From Mesostigma viride (lineage: Eukaryota; Streptophyta; Mesostigmatophyceae; Mesostigmatales; Mesostigmataceae): 64,000 nucleotides of DNA. The notes beneath the pieces are model-generated. The model had not been told where the DNA came from, ran no database searches, and saw only the letters and a list, made by a program, of their open reading frames with translations. Every line of letters starts with the position of its first letter. The stretch's first letter is position 1. Location: NCBI GenBank assembly GCA_009746045.1, contig RPFO01000231.1, forward strand, positions 2,221,900 to 2,285,899, given 5' to 3'. Shown here piece by piece: positions 1 through 27,970 of this stretch. A program made the position numbers and the translations under genes.

Positions 1-130
1 GTTTACCCTGCATTGACAATAGGGAAATTGCCTTATGGTAGACTCTCGCCTCAGTCCCCGTGACTGTCTTCTGCACATTGGGGGCTTCCCTGTGTTCCTT
101 GATACGTCCGATCTCCTCCTCATTCTGCAG

Positions 131-7891
<7,761 letters not shown>

Positions 7892-7970
7892 GTAGGTGAC
7901 AGGGTCTACCACCATGCCATACCATATCTGCTCTCTCTGGTACTTCAAACAATGGATTTCCGGGTTGTGG

Positions 7971-8030
7971 TATCCCAAGCAGTGGTCGGGAGCGGTGGGC
8001 CCCTCCAACTGCAACTTCACCGCAAGTAAC
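7971..8030 (+). repeat. Copy of the 3' end of exon 7751-7891 inside its downstream intron
   Basis: About 60 bp matches the exon end (TGGTATCCCAAGCAGTGGTC through CTTCACCGCAAGTAA) with few mismatches. It lies about 80 bp past the true donor at 7892. It retains the A/GTA donor and is the best preserved of the 3' junction copies. Confidence 0.88.
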
Positions 8031-8660
8031 TTGCGAGATGTATGATGCCTACGTAGCACGCAGCATCATTTCTCGCACAATCTGCTTGGTGTCTTTTCCC
8101 TCCTAGTGGAATCCCCCCCCTTGTGGATTCCACTCGTGGTATCATTCCATCCATAGTAGCACACAGTATCATTTCTATTTACTTCCACCCCTTGGTCGAT
8201 TCCATCCAGTTATGTGAGGTGAAGAGCCCCTATGGTATGCATAACGGATTCCCACACGTCACATGCACGAATCCGTCATCCTTTCCAATGTCACTTCGCT
8301 AATTGATGTCACGTCATCCTCGCCATATTCAAGGCAGAAAGTCGTCGTTTTTGTTAGCAATCAAAAAAAGTCACCCGGCTCCCTACTATCTCTTCTGAAC
8401 ACCTTGTAACCGTTGACATTAGCTCAATTTTTTTAACGCTCGGTGACCGTTGCTAGCAACCATGTATCTCTACCACTCTGTAACCATTCATACTGACTCA
8501 ATTCTCTTACAACTCTCGAACCATTCATATGAGCTCTGTTTTCCTACCACTCTGTAACCATTCATATTAACTCTGTTGTCCGTTGTGATGTTATCCGTGG
8601 ATATTCACTCCGTTCTCTCACCATTCCGTAACGGTCGGCCCTAAACTCTGCCCCGCACAG

Positions 8661-18629
<9,969 letters not shown>

Positions 18630-18630
<1 letters not shown>

Positions 18631-19260
18631 AACACGGGCTCCCAAATGTTGGGGAGTGACGGAGCACCAGAGTGCTTTAAGTCCCTGAGTGTGCACAGCG
18701 GGCAGGGGGCAGAGACCCCCCCCTTCCCTCATTCCACAGGGTGCACAATCAACCCATACAAACGATCCGGCATCCCCCGTGGAATGCTGAGGTGTCCTGA
18801 GGCATGCCTAGGTATGCTGATTAATTAATTAATTAATTTACACGTAGTCTGCTGATTTGTTGAGCTTCGCTCATTTTATGTATGACGCGTGGACGGGCTC
18901 AAAGGGGACCGACCTGCCGTAGGTAGCGTAAAACTAGCGCTTGTCACGAGGGTACTGCACCGGCCGGCCCTTTTTGCGCCGAGGCTGAGTGTGGTTCCGG
19001 AGTGCAGGCGTAGGTAGCTTCTAACATACGTCACTAGACCTTGTACCTGCGCCAGCCGCCAGGCGTGGCGCAACTGTGATGGGCAGTCAGTGCACCTTGT
19101 ACTTGCGCCACCCGGCATGCAGGCCTGCGTGGCGCAATGTGAATGATTGTCAGTACTTAGAGTGGTGTAGGGGACGTAGCGAGGCCTCTATTCAGCTTTG
19201 CAACTTTATCCCAGCATTTGCTGGCAAGGTCGGCTGGCCGGTATGGCGGTTGCGCAGAAT
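18630..19260 (-). mobile_element. LINE remnants: 3'-UTR piece and C-terminal ORF2 piece (minus orientation)
   Basis: 18630-18745 is the reverse complement of the LINE 3'-end motif (CTCCGTCACTCCCCAA, GGGAGCCCGTG). 18810-18850 carries an AATTAATTAATT tail. From 18875 on, the minus strand is about 90% like 41.47-41.79 kb and encodes a decayed CTDCPSQLRHAWRLAQVQG segment. Confidence 0.7.
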
Positions 19261-19775
19261 GTAAGATGATGCTATCGGCCTCTCCGGGCGTGGAGAGGCC
19301 TAGAATAAATTTCTTTATGTTTGCCACCAACCGTTACAGGCCACGGTAATGGTTGGTGGGTGGGGGGCTCTACGATTTGAGTGAAAGGGTGTGATTTTCG
19401 GCGCTGGGCCCTCTGACAATGCCCCTCACCCCTGGGTGCGGCAAGCAGCTTCCTGACACTGGGGGAGCTGCGCTTTAAGTCGGACAACGTCAGGGAAGGA
19501 GCCATACAGGCCAGGGCCAGCGGCTACGGTGGAAAGAATCACAGATTGAGGTGAATCTGCCTTAAACGTGGAGATGGCTAGCGCGGGGTGCCAGGGTAGC
19601 CCATAACTGCCAGGAGCCTGACAGCGGACCCGATCTTTCAGCCTGTGGCCAGACGGGAGTTTGGGGGAGGATGCGGGGCTGGAGCAAATCTTGGTGGGAG
19701 GAGCGCACTCTTCATCATTGCCCAGTTTTTCAGCAAAGAGTATTCGCCTGGCGGGGCTGAAATTCTGGCTGTTAT
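19260..19775. other. No supported gene
   Basis: GC-rich sequence with short open frames only. I recognise no family, repeat or RNA gene here. Confidence 0.4.
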
Positions 19776-21050
19776 ATTAATTAATTAGTTAATAGACACG
19801 TGACTGCGTCACGTGAGCATAAGTCCTCAGTGGGAGGGGAACATGGGATGGAATGGATTAATTAATTAATTAATAGACACGTGACTGCGTCACGTGAGCA
19901 TAAGTCCTCAGTGGGAGGGGAACATGGGATGGAATGGATGGTATAAGCTATCTAGGTCCTAGTTACAGGGGTGTGGGCACCGCGGCCCGAATCGCTATGA
20001 ATGCCATACTTGGTCACACGCGGAGCCCCCACTGACTTGGGGGTGGTCTCCTTCATCACTACTTGCCATCTATCCTTGCGCACCATCTGCCTCCATATTA
20101 CAGACAAACCAGGAGGCTGCCCGGGGGTGAGCGCCTAGGTCTAGTGTAGCACATGTCCATGCCGAGTCTATCACGAAAAGTCCACGGGTGGCGGCCCTGC
20201 CGCGCGCGGCCGGGGGCACGCCAGGTGAGGACATATCGCCCAGGCTAGGCGGGCTTGGTGCCAGCTAGTCTATCTGATGTATCTACCTGATCTGTGCGGG
20301 CCAGGTGCCCGGCTAGGCCCAGGCGCCTGTGCCTAATAATGTGGGAAACATAGGGCAAATCAGCGTACAAATCCTCATTACTAATGTGCAAACCAAAGGG
20401 GATGTTAAGGGCCTTGCGCAGCATCTTGGTGACGGCGCCGTCGAGTCGTTGCTCCAGCTCAGGACTGCATCAGTGTCCACGTCTCGGCGCCGTAGGTCAG
20501 GATTGTCAGAATGACGACCTTGAAGAGGTCACGCTTGACGATCCGGGGTAGGGCGGGGTTGCTCCACCAGCAGCGGTGGCTGTTATATTGCCTTTGTTTT
20601 TATCCTGTATGATGCATTATAGGAAAGGCAATAAAGAGTCCGGTTCAACCAGGCGGGCATATCTATGCCGTAAAAAATTTCCTACCAAAACACAAGTCCT
20701 GGTCGGGGCTTTGGCTGAGCAGTTTCCAAGCCAAGGCCTTGAGAGGGTAGAGGGCCTATCATATCGCCACAATGGCTTCAATGCCGGGAAATCCCAGCCT
20801 CAGGGGTGGGGCTGGTCGGATGTGTCCAGGGCTTGTGAGAGACGGTCCGGGGGCGTAAGGCCTAGCTAATGAGCAGCTGGTGGAAACCGCCCCCCTAACG
20901 GGGGAAACGACGTACATGGGTGCCGCCCTGCGTCCGCCGGGAAACCGTAGCGGCCACACGGGGGCGGCAGTACAGCCGCGGCAGCGTGCGGGAGGGGGGC
21001 CATGAATTAATTAGTTAATAGACACGTGACTGCGTCACGTGAGCATAAGT
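19776..21050 (-). mobile_element. Minus-oriented LINE 3' ends with duplicated tail
   Basis: The stretch 19790-20580 is the reverse strand of a LINE C-terminus (RT end, homologous to 40.03-40.56 kb) ending in CACGTGTCTATTAATTAATT. The tail segment with CACGTGACTGCGTCACGTGA is tandemly duplicated (19790 and 19870), and a further stub lies at 21005-21050. 20580-21000 shows nothing identifiable. Confidence 0.75.
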
Positions 21051-21366
21051 CCTCTACGGCTTCGCAAGGCAACCCCTTTTTAAGGCCTAAAAGTCCTATT
21101 TAAATAGGTATTCCTTGGTTTAAAAATGGATATTTAATTGTTTCCTTGATAATTAATTAAATGGGAAGCCATACTATTTATTGTAGTGCCCTGGTGAGCC
21201 CTTTATTCTTCTGGCTGGTCTGTCGCCCGTCCCATTTCTTCTCCTCTAGCCTTATTTGTCAGGGGTGGCTGTTTGGGAGGTAAAAAGTTCCCATCCCCCG
21301 CAGTGGGAAACTGAGAGCTCTGCCTGCGGTGCTCTCTTTATTGCGCGTGCAGGTGGCCAGGGTTGA

Positions 21367-22026
21367 CTAGAATCGCATGGCCTTCTTGAGGATGTCGCGG
21401 CACTCGTCGATCACGTCCTGCACGACTTTGCGCGGGTCATCCCCGTGGTCCAGGTCCCTCTTGCGCTTGATGCCGACGTCCATGAACTGGTTGGCCACGT
21501 CGACGTATCTGTCCAGCAGCTCCTGCCTGCGCTCCTGGTAGGCGGCCTTCCACTTGGCGGCCTCGGCCTCGAACCTGTCCCTCTCCTGCTCGAGGTTGAA
21601 CTTGTCCTTGTCGGCCTTCCGCTCGGTGGCCAGCTCGTCCTGGAAGTGCTGCTTGGCCTGGAACTTGAGCTCCTTGTGGATGGCCGTGACCTGGGCCTGC
21701 GCGTCCTCAACCTTGGCGGCGTGCTCCTTGTTGGCCTGCACCAGCTCCTTTTGAAGCTTTGCTGCCTCCGCTCTCTCCTTCTCCGATACCGTGACCTTGT
21801 CCGCCAGGTCCTTCAACATGGCCACCTGCAGGTTGTGGTGCTGGTGGATGAGGGCCAGCTGCCTCTCCTGGTGCTCGGATACCACGGCCAGCAGGCGATT
21901 CTCCATCTCCTCGTCGCGAGCCTTGCCGTTCTCCACGTCCTGGGCGTAGATGCCCAGTGCCAGCTCGGCCACCTTGAGGGAGTCGCCCGCGAACAGCTCG
22001 CTGGCCACCTGGATGGGGCGCCGCGG
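21367..22026 (-). pseudogene. Coiled-coil protein, N-terminally truncated at a rearrangement breakpoint
   Basis: The minus frame is open from about 22026 to a stop at 21367, about 219 residues. It opens at PIQVASELFAGDSLKVAELA, which resembles the internal HPVLALHVAKNNGELAKEV of the gene at 25660-27970. A long Lys/Glu/Gln-rich coiled coil follows, then a basic-acidic tail (KRKRDLDHGDDPRK). No methionine starts this domain, and upstream the sequence switches abruptly to a cysteine-desulfurase fragment on the other strand. It is probably a paralogue of the 25.66-kb gene whose DNA-binding-like N-terminus was lost. A viral KilA-N/Bro-type regulator is possible but weakly supported. Confidence 0.6.
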
Positions 22027-22122
22027 GACGTGGAGGCCGGGACCATCCGCATCGGTTTTTCGGTCTACAACACCACGGCGGACGTGCACAGGCTGATGGA
22101 GTGCCTGAGGAAGATGCACTGA
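22027..22122 (+). pseudogene. Detached C-terminal end of a cysteine desulfurase
   Basis: Thirty-one codons, DVEAGTIRIGFSVYNTTADV then HRLMECLRKMH and a TGA. This matches the last segment of NifS/IscS-type enzymes (GT-[IL]R-[IVF]-S-x-G-x-[YF]-[NT]-T followed by an amphipathic helix). It has no start and directly abuts the coiled-coil gene on the opposite strand. The cysteine desulfurase at 29406-30497 lacks exactly this piece and breaks after SLQAD, so the two were probably one gene. Confidence 0.8.
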
Positions 22123-22178
22123 AAATATATAGACGGGGCAAAAAAATATCCGAGTAACTAGTACACAGCGACCATACC

Positions 22179-22736
22179 ATGAGGTGCAAATCGACGACCG
22201 TATCGGGGTCCCGGTGCCGCAACGAGGGAGCACACGGCGGGTCCCATTGCAGCGTCCACAAGGGCGGAAAAAAGCCTAAGAAGTCGGTCCGCGCCCGCGC
22301 GCCCGCCCGCCGCAAGCACAGGGCCCGCGCCACGATGTGGACAGCTGATGACAGGTATCCAGACGAAGGGAGGCCGCTCCCGGGGACCGATGATTGGGGG
22401 AGGACAATTCTCAACAATGTCCTATTGCCGTTACGGAAAAAAGAGGCCGCTCCCGCCGCCGCCGCCACGGGTATCGCAAGGATGGGCGCCGCTGTACGAG
22501 GCGCAATTGGCGCGGCGAGTGATACAGGGGCAACGGTGAAACCACTGTTTGATGAGCTACACGATCGTGTCTACCAAGGGAGTCAATACGGCCAATTGCA
22601 AGGAGAGAATTGGCAGACGGCACTGCAGCATTTGAATGACGCAGCGGAATATTACAATGAGGGCAAGTTTACCGCGGCGAAAAATTTATTAGATACTCTC
22701 ACTACCGATCTTGACGACTGGCGCGTGCCTGACTAA
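22179..22736 (+). CDS. Small protein with N-terminal Cys/His zinc motif
   Basis: This is a 185-residue intronless ORF with ATG at 22179. Residues 3-27 hold a C-x10-C-x9-C-x2-H motif (CKSTTVSGSRC ... HCSVH). That pattern is a common short zinc-binding module in proteins of giant viruses and their hosts. A strongly basic stretch (KKPKKSVRARAPARRKHRAR) follows, then an Ala/Gly-rich segment and a helical C-terminus (NWQTALQHLNDAAEYYNEGK). Nucleic-acid binding is plausible; the function is unknown. Its 3' end overlaps by 4 bp the convergent gene at 22733-22909. Confidence 0.65.
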   Translation: MRCKSTTVSGSRCRNEGAHGGSHCSVHKGGKKPKKSVRARAPARRKHRARATMWTADDRYPDEGRPLPGTDDWGRTILNNVLLPLRKKEAAPAAAATGIARMGAAVRGAIGAASDTGATVKPLFDELHDRVYQGSQYGQLQGENWQTALQHLNDAAEYYNEGKFTAAKNLLDTLTTDLDDWRVPD

Positions 22737-22909
22737 GCGCTTAAAACGAACTGTTTAAAAAGGAAACAGGAAAAGGAGATCACGGGGATCTCGGTGTCAG
22801 AGTCCACCTTCAGTTCGGAGATGGGCCGCAGCGTGTAGATCCAAAACTTGTCAGTCTCCCGCTTGAACGCGAATAGCACGTTTACGGTCGGCGCCTGGTT
22901 TGCGGCCAT
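22733..22909 (-). CDS. Small unknown protein with a repeat-filled 5'-UTR intron
   Basis: 58 residues starting MAANQAPTVNVLFAFKRETD, then a YTLRPISEL segment, ending at 22733. No family recognised; the C-terminus may be truncated or continue in an unseen exon. The minus strand has a strong donor AAG/GTGAGT at 23294 and an acceptor GACAG at 22918, with the ATG 8 nt into the downstream exon. That suggests a 377-bp intron (22918-23294) in the leader. The upstream exon has stops in the ATG frame, fitting a UTR. The intron is filled with tandem repeats containing GGGAATTTCCT. Confidence 0.5.
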   Translation of the reverse strand: MAANQAPTVNVLFAFKRETDKFWIYTLRPISELKVDSDTEIPVISFSCFLFKQFVLSA

Positions 22910-22982
22910 GTTTGTACCTGTCACGAAATGAAGCAACCAGATGCAGCAATGGCAAAATTCCAAGGTGCACAATTAATTAATT

Positions 22983-23285
22983 CAGCAAGGGTACAGCGGC
23001 AAGGTTGGGAATTTCCTAACGCACAAACGGCGAAATTCCGATGCTAATAATTAATGCAGCAATCTGGGTTGTGAATTTTCTAAAGCACACAGCAGACACG
23101 GCGAAATTCCGATGCTAATAATTAATGCAGCAAGGGTACAGCGGCAAGGTTGGGAATTTCCTAACGCACAAACGGCGAAATTCCGATGCTAATAATTAAT
23201 GCAGCAATCTGGGTTGTGAATTTTCTAAAGCACACAGCAGACATGGCGAAATTCAGAGGCTAATAATTAATGCAGCAAGGGTTAA
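22983..23285. repeat. 145-bp higher-order tandem repeat with GGAATTTCC-type cores
   Basis: CAGCAAGGGTACAGCGGCAA recurs at 22983 and 23128, and its start again at 23273, giving an exact 145-bp period. Each unit holds two about 72-bp monomers: one with GGGAATTTCCTAACGCAC, the other with GTGAATTTTCTAAAGCAC. Each is followed by CGGCGAAATTCCGATGCTAA or a close variant. The array occupies most of the predicted intron 22918-23294. Confidence 0.88.
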
Positions 23286-23294
23286 TGCACTCAC

Positions 23295-23836
23295 CTTGGC
23301 ACAATTCGAATTATCACGGCTGCTCGCCTTCTTGGCCGGGTTCCTTGCTCAGTTTGCTGTTGGGCTGTGGCTCAATTCTCCTTGGGCAGTGCACCTTTAT
23401 TTCTTGCCGCGCTGACGAGGTGATCCCGCTTTTCTGACGCGTGTCGTCGGTTTCGTCTAGGAAGCGGCCCAAAACTCCTTGGTTACAATGGGGGAGCATC
23501 AGATATTTGGTCCAAAAGTGTCTTATGGTGGTTACTAAAAGTGAGCCGCGGTGCAGGCGGAATCTGGACGAATCCGGCTAGTACCGGTAGATCCGGCGGC
23601 TCACTTTCTACAACCAATTCAGGGGATCTCGAAACCGCCGGCGTAACCGAAGGGGTAACCGACGAACGCCTGTAGCCACCAGTGGGCCCGCGAAAAACTA
23701 AAAACGCACCAATGGGAACTGCGGATTTTCGGACGGACACGCCTAGTAGAATTCGGAATCTTAGCTCCCCCGCTCGAGCCACTCGGGGGAAAAAAAGTTT
23801 TCGTTTTAAGGAACGAAATACGCAAATCACGTATTC
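23295..23836. other. No supported gene
   Basis: Overlapping open frames on both strands (for example 23483-23848 minus and 23682-23870 plus) show no recognisable domain. The 5' exon(s) of the 22.9-kb gene may lie at 23295 and beyond. Confidence 0.35.
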
Positions 23837-24130
23837 GGCTAAATTCATTACAACATTAGGGTCACTGTAGCTATTGTGTACACCATCGCACTATAGAGAT
23901 TAATTATTACAGTGTACGCGGCGGTATACTGTAATTATTTGTTTGTATTGTCATAAGTTAGCCATAAGTTATGGTGAAAATTTATGACAATTAAATATAT
24001 AAACTAGTACGGTATTTGTAGTAGCGGCGATATACTATACCGCGATGATACAATAGGCCGTGTACGCGTCGGAATACGTATAGTGTACAGTGACAGCTAT
24101 AGTGACCCTAATGTTGTAATGAATTTAGCC
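23837..24130. mobile_element. MITE-like element with about 48-bp terminal inverted repeats
   Basis: The first 30 bases (from 23837) and last 30 bases (to 24130) are perfect reverse complements. Similarity continues imperfectly for a further 18 bp (GTGTACAC ends). The 294-bp interior is AT-rich, has no coding capacity, and contains TATACT and GTACGCG motifs repeated in inverted form. No clear target-site duplication flanks it. Confidence 0.75.
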
Positions 24131-24139
24131 TGGCGGTGC

Positions 24140-24300
24140 TTCCACATGCCGGATCGGATGCCCATCGTGGGTGACGCATCATCGGGCATGCCCATCATCG
24201 TGACCATCGTGGGCGCACCCGTGACATGCATCCACGTGCGCGTCATCGGGACGTGGCTCCCACCCGATGGACGGAGGCCGCGGCTGCAGCTCCTGGAGCT
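24140..24300. repeat. Dispersed CATCGTGGG/CGCACCCGTGACAT repeat
   Basis: Contains CCATCGTGGG three times and GGGCGCACCCGTGACATGCA. It is related to segments at 29270-29400 and 39290-39480. It overlaps the 3' end of the minus gene at 24179-24544. Confidence 0.6.
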
Positions 24301-24544
24301 TGCCTGCCTCGGTGTCTTCGACCCTTGCCTCCTCTGATTGCTTGTAGCTCTGCAGCCACTGCTGAATAAATGGAGGTGGCGTGAAATCCTCCTCCTGCTC
24401 TGGAACGCGCTGCTCTAGCCAACGAGGAGAGTTCACCAGAGGGGAGGAGGATAGCAAGAAGCTCCAATCCACAGAGTTTGGGAAGTAGACCCTTGTTGGC
24501 TGTGGATGATAGATTTGCTCAGTCGTCTGGACCTCTGAAGACAT
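24179..24544 (-). CDS. Unknown 121-residue protein, start codon at a 3' splice site
   Basis: Starts MSSEVQTTEQIYHPQPTRVY, then a Pro/Ser-rich region, then FIQQWLQSYKQSEEARVEDT, and ends in a His/Asp-rich tail (HVDACHGCAHDGHDDGHAR) that runs into a dispersed repeat and may be acquired. The minus strand shows acceptor TTTCCAG immediately before the ATG (24545) and donor CAG/GTATGG at 24917, bounding a 373-bp intron filled with repeats. The upstream exon has an in-frame TAA and no ATG, so the intron sits in the leader. No family recognised. Confidence 0.5.
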   Translation of the reverse strand: MSSEVQTTEQIYHPQPTRVYFPNSVDWSFLLSSSPLVNSPRWLEQRVPEQEEDFTPPPFIQQWLQSYKQSEEARVEDTEAGKLQELQPRPPSIGWEPRPDDAHVDACHGCAHDGHDDGHAR

Positions 24545-24570
24545 CTGGAAATGCAAAAGTAGAAGGATGC

Positions 24571-24800
24571 ACATGGAATTTCCTATGAAATGATTCAGCA
24601 CACTCAGAGGCACATGGAATTTCCTATGAAAAAAATGCAGAATACCCAAAGGCACATGGAATTTCCTATGAAATAATCCAGCACACTCAGAGGCACATGG
24701 AATTTCCTATTTAAAAAATTCAGAATACCCAAATGCACATGGAATTTCCTATGAAATAATCCAGCACACTCAGAGGCACATGGAATTTCCTATGAAATAA
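24571..24800. repeat. About 41-bp tandem repeat (82-bp dimers) with CATGGAATTTCCTATG cores
   Basis: GCACATGGAATTTCCTATGA or a close variant occurs six times (24569, 24610, 24653, 24693, 24735, 24777). It alternates between two spacer types, one with CAGCACACTCAGAGG and one with GCAGAATACCCAAA. The array lies within intron 24545-24917. Confidence 0.92.
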
Positions 24801-24917
24801 ATGATCAGAACAAGGCATATACTAACTTGGAATGGTGAAAACAGCCCAGAGATGCAATAGAAATTCCTTAGCTAAAAATTCATGCATAGGAAACCATTCA
24901 CAGTTTGATGCCCATAC

Positions 24918-25659
24918 CTGCAATAATTTGTGGCTTGGAAGGCGCTGAGACCCGGCAAAGCTTGTGAAAATGGCTGCTTACCCAATGCACAAACTGTACA
25001 CACAGGAGAAATGTCAATGGCATTTGGCTACCCCGGCAGTTATCTGATTCTAGCACGCCAGCGCGGCCAAGAACAAGCCACAGAATCTGTGAAAATCTTA
25101 AGTTTTTAGCTATCCCTGCTGTAACTCTCTAAATCATCCTTGTGAAATCTTCAAAATCTTTCCTTTATACCCTCTGGCACTGAAAGAAATCTGTGCTACC
25201 CTGTTGTAACTGTATGATATGTGTCAGAAATCTACCAAATACTCACTGAGTACCCTTTGGTACAGAAAGTACCTTGCTACCCTGCTGTAACTCGAAAATA
25301 TCTGTCAGATATCTGCCGGCGCTTGGTGCACAAATATCCTTTTTTGCTGGACAAGATGTCGCGATATCTCATATCTGGCTGACATAGCTGATATCTGACG
25401 GCGTGCTGTCGGCAAGATTGTGTAAGCGGCGCTGAAATGGCCATGCTGTTCAGGCTACCACCCTATCTAGGTGGAGGTTAGGGTTGGCTACCCTGCCAAA
25501 AACGGGTGGCCCCCTTCAGTTCATGCGCTGAAGCGGCAGTAAACGCTTTGCAGCGCCCAAAAACTGTTCATATTGACTTACCACAACATCCAAGGCACCC
25601 AAAAACACCAAACACCATCACCACATCAAGGTGTCTCTGTTGACCTGAACAAGTCTTCA
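24918..25659. other. Bidirectional upstream region between two repeat-intron genes
   Basis: No ORF is supported. It lies between the leader of the minus gene (24.5 kb) and the plus gene (25.66 kb). It contains short partly repeated stretches (CTACCCTGCTGTAACTC at about 25196 and 25278; GATATCT motifs at 25300-25400). An in-frame upstream ATG for the plus gene exists at 25573. Confidence 0.4.
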
Positions 25660-27970
25660 ATGGCTACTGGAGGGAGAGTTTACATGGGTAGCGCCGGCAG
25701 GAATGCGGTAAGTGTCTTGCATTTTTCTTTGGCATGCCACATTTTTGAAGCATCACATTGTAGGAATTTCATGTGTGTCTTGTCTTGTCCTTGCACCTTT
25801 CTTTATTTACCCACTTTTCTGTGCAGCCCAGGAATTTCCTGCTATAAAACCAGTGCTCCCAATTTTCTTTTTGGAATTTCAGGCCTGTATCACCCTGTGC
25901 AGCCCAGGAATTTCCTGCTATAAAACCAGCCTGCTGTGTGGTGCTCCCAATTTTCTTTTTGGAATTTCAGGCCTGTATCACCCTGTGCAGCCCAGGAATT
26001 TCCTGCTATAAAACCAGCCTGCTGTGTGGTGCTCCCAATTTTCTTTTTGGAATTTCAGGCCTGTATCACCCTGTGCAGCCCAGGAATTTCCTGCTATAAA
26101 ACCAGCCTGCTGTGTGGTGCTCTTAATTTTCTTTTTGGAATTTCAGGCCTGTATCACCCTGTGCAGCCCAGGAATTTCCTGCTATAAAACCAGCCTGCTG
26201 TGTGGTGCTCTTAATTTTCTTTTTGGAATTTCAGGCCTGTATCACCCTGTGCAGCCCAGGAATTTCCTGCTATAAAACCAGCCTGCTGTGTGGTGCTCCC
26301 AATTTTCGTTTGCCTGTCTGTCTGTGTTTGCAGAAGCGCTCTCGGCCTCTGAATGACGTGGACAGCTACGTATCTCTTCGCCCATGGGAGGAGGGCACGG
26401 GAAAATGCATCCATTGCTTCACCGGCTACAAGCGGTACCAGCCCCTCCGCGCGGCCCTCGACGCGACACTGCAGGGCTGCAACCTCAAGTACGGGGCCGT
26501 GCGCGACACCAGGGCGGGCTCGTTCATGCACCCGGTTCTGGCACTGCACGTGGCCAAGAACAACGGGGAGCTGGCTAAGGAGGTGCCGAAGCTGATCAAG
26601 CTGTTCGAGGACAACAAGTGGCCGGTGCCCACAGACGACCTCCTGGATAGCATCGCGGTGGCGGAGGAGGAGGGAGGCGCGCAGGTGGAGCGGGCACGGC
26701 TGAAGATCAGGGAGCAGGCACACGCCGAGGAGATGGCCAAGAAGGAGGAGGAGCACAGGGCGGTGGAGAGGCGGCTCAACAGAGAGCTGTTGGCTGCCAA
26801 GGAGGTCTCGGAAATGACCAAGAGGTTGCGCGAGTCCGACAAGCGGGTGTACAACCGGACCACGGGGCACATGGGGAGCATCAACGGGAGGCTGACCGCA
26901 GAACTGCATCAGGCGCAGGTGGATCGCGACGGCGTGAAGGAGGAGCTGAATTACAGAGCCAGCAGCGGGTGGCGGAGCTGGAGGGAGAGCTCCAGCAGAC
27001 CCGCCAGCGGTTCGCCACGGTGGAGGGGGAACTGACGGATGCGCAGACCAAACTAGGAGAGGCGGGGGGCGAGCTCCAGCAGAGCCGACAGCGGGTCGAG
27101 ACGCTGGAGGCGGAGCTCCAGCAGAACTGCCAGAGGATCCAGACGCTGGAGAGGGATCTCTACGAGATGCGAGTCTTCGCCAGCGAGCGCGTGCAGGAGG
27201 AGTGCGCAAAAATTTTCAGCAAGCACACCGAGGGGGTAAAGAAGCTGCGGGGGGAGCACGAGCAGACACGCCTGCGTGTCTTGGAGCTGGAGGTGGATGT
27301 CCGGCAGAGCCGGGAACGGGTCGAGGAGCTTGAGGCGGATCTCCAGCAGAGCCGGAAGCGGGTCGAGGAGCTGGAGGAGGGCCTGGAGCGGTCTCGCGGG
27401 GACGCGGCAGGCGCGCGAAAGGCTCACCACGACTACCTGGCAGTCTCCTCTGGTTGGCTGATGGATAAGAACCGCCTTATCGCTGAAAACACCCTCGTGA
27501 CGGGCCAGTTGAACGACGCGAAGGTGGACCTGGCGCGGGTGGAGGAGACCGGGTTGGCCATGCAGGCCAAGGAGGCGGCCATCAGCAAGGTCTTCGAGCT
27601 GGTCGCCGTCGCCAGGGACGCTACCAGGGCGATGCCCGCGTACAGCACGCACGGTGAGCAGGCCGTGGTGGGGGTCGCGACAGTATGGAACAAGATTTTG
27701 AACTGCTCGGACCGGATTGACGGTTACCGACAGATGGCGGTCCCGAGCTACGTTCGGACCATGGTGTGGAAGAACGGATGCGAGATATTTCTCCGCAAGT
27801 GGGGCAAGCGGGTGGCCGAGGGGATGGACCGCAAGGAGTGGGCGATGCAGTTGGCGCGCATGTACTGGGGCCTGACTGCTCCCTTGGAGGGCAGGGAGGA
27901 TATCCGGGGGCACCCCGACATCCCTGACGGTCGCGTGGAGCCGATGACCGACTTTGTGAACTTTGTGTAG
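25660..27970 (+). CDS. Spliced coiled-coil protein with Bro/KilA-like N-terminal domain
   Basis: Exon 1 is 25660-25707 (MATGGRVYMGSAGRNA). Donor GCG/GTAAGT and acceptor TTTGCAG at 26333 bound a 626-bp intron that joins in frame to KRSRPLNDVDSYVSLRPWEE at 26334. An N-terminal domain follows (CIHCFTGYKRYQ, then FMHPVLALHVAKNNGELAKE), reminiscent of KilA-N/MSV199 domains, though this is tentative. After it come about 250 residues of coiled coil built on QQSRQRVEELEADL-type heptads and a globular C-terminus (YRQMAVPSYVRTMVWKNGCE) ending at TAG 27970. The frame changes near 26950. Either one base is missing or a 38-nt intron (GTGGATCG...TTACAG, 26919-26956) is removed; the latter restores frame exactly, giving about 548 residues. 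ATG 25573 is an alternative start. Confidence 0.72.
25821..26300. repeat. 88-bp tandem repeat with CAGGAATTTCCTG and TATA-like motif, 6 copies
   Basis: GTGCAGCCCAGGAATTTCCT starts at 25821, 25897, 25985, 26073, 26161 and 26249 (one 76-bp step, then four exact 88-bp steps). Each copy carries GGAATTTCCTGCTATAAAAC and a second TTTGGAATTTCAGG. The array fills the intron 25708-26333. Confidence 0.95.

Noticed and set aside
22983-26300. NF-kappaB-type sites (GGGAATTTCC) in the intron arrays
   Set aside because: The string fits that consensus, but nothing suggests a Rel-type factor in such an organism; kept only as an unexplained core motif.
24571-26300. CRISPR-like array
   Set aside because: Repeats are contiguous tandem units without unique spacers, and no cas genes are present.
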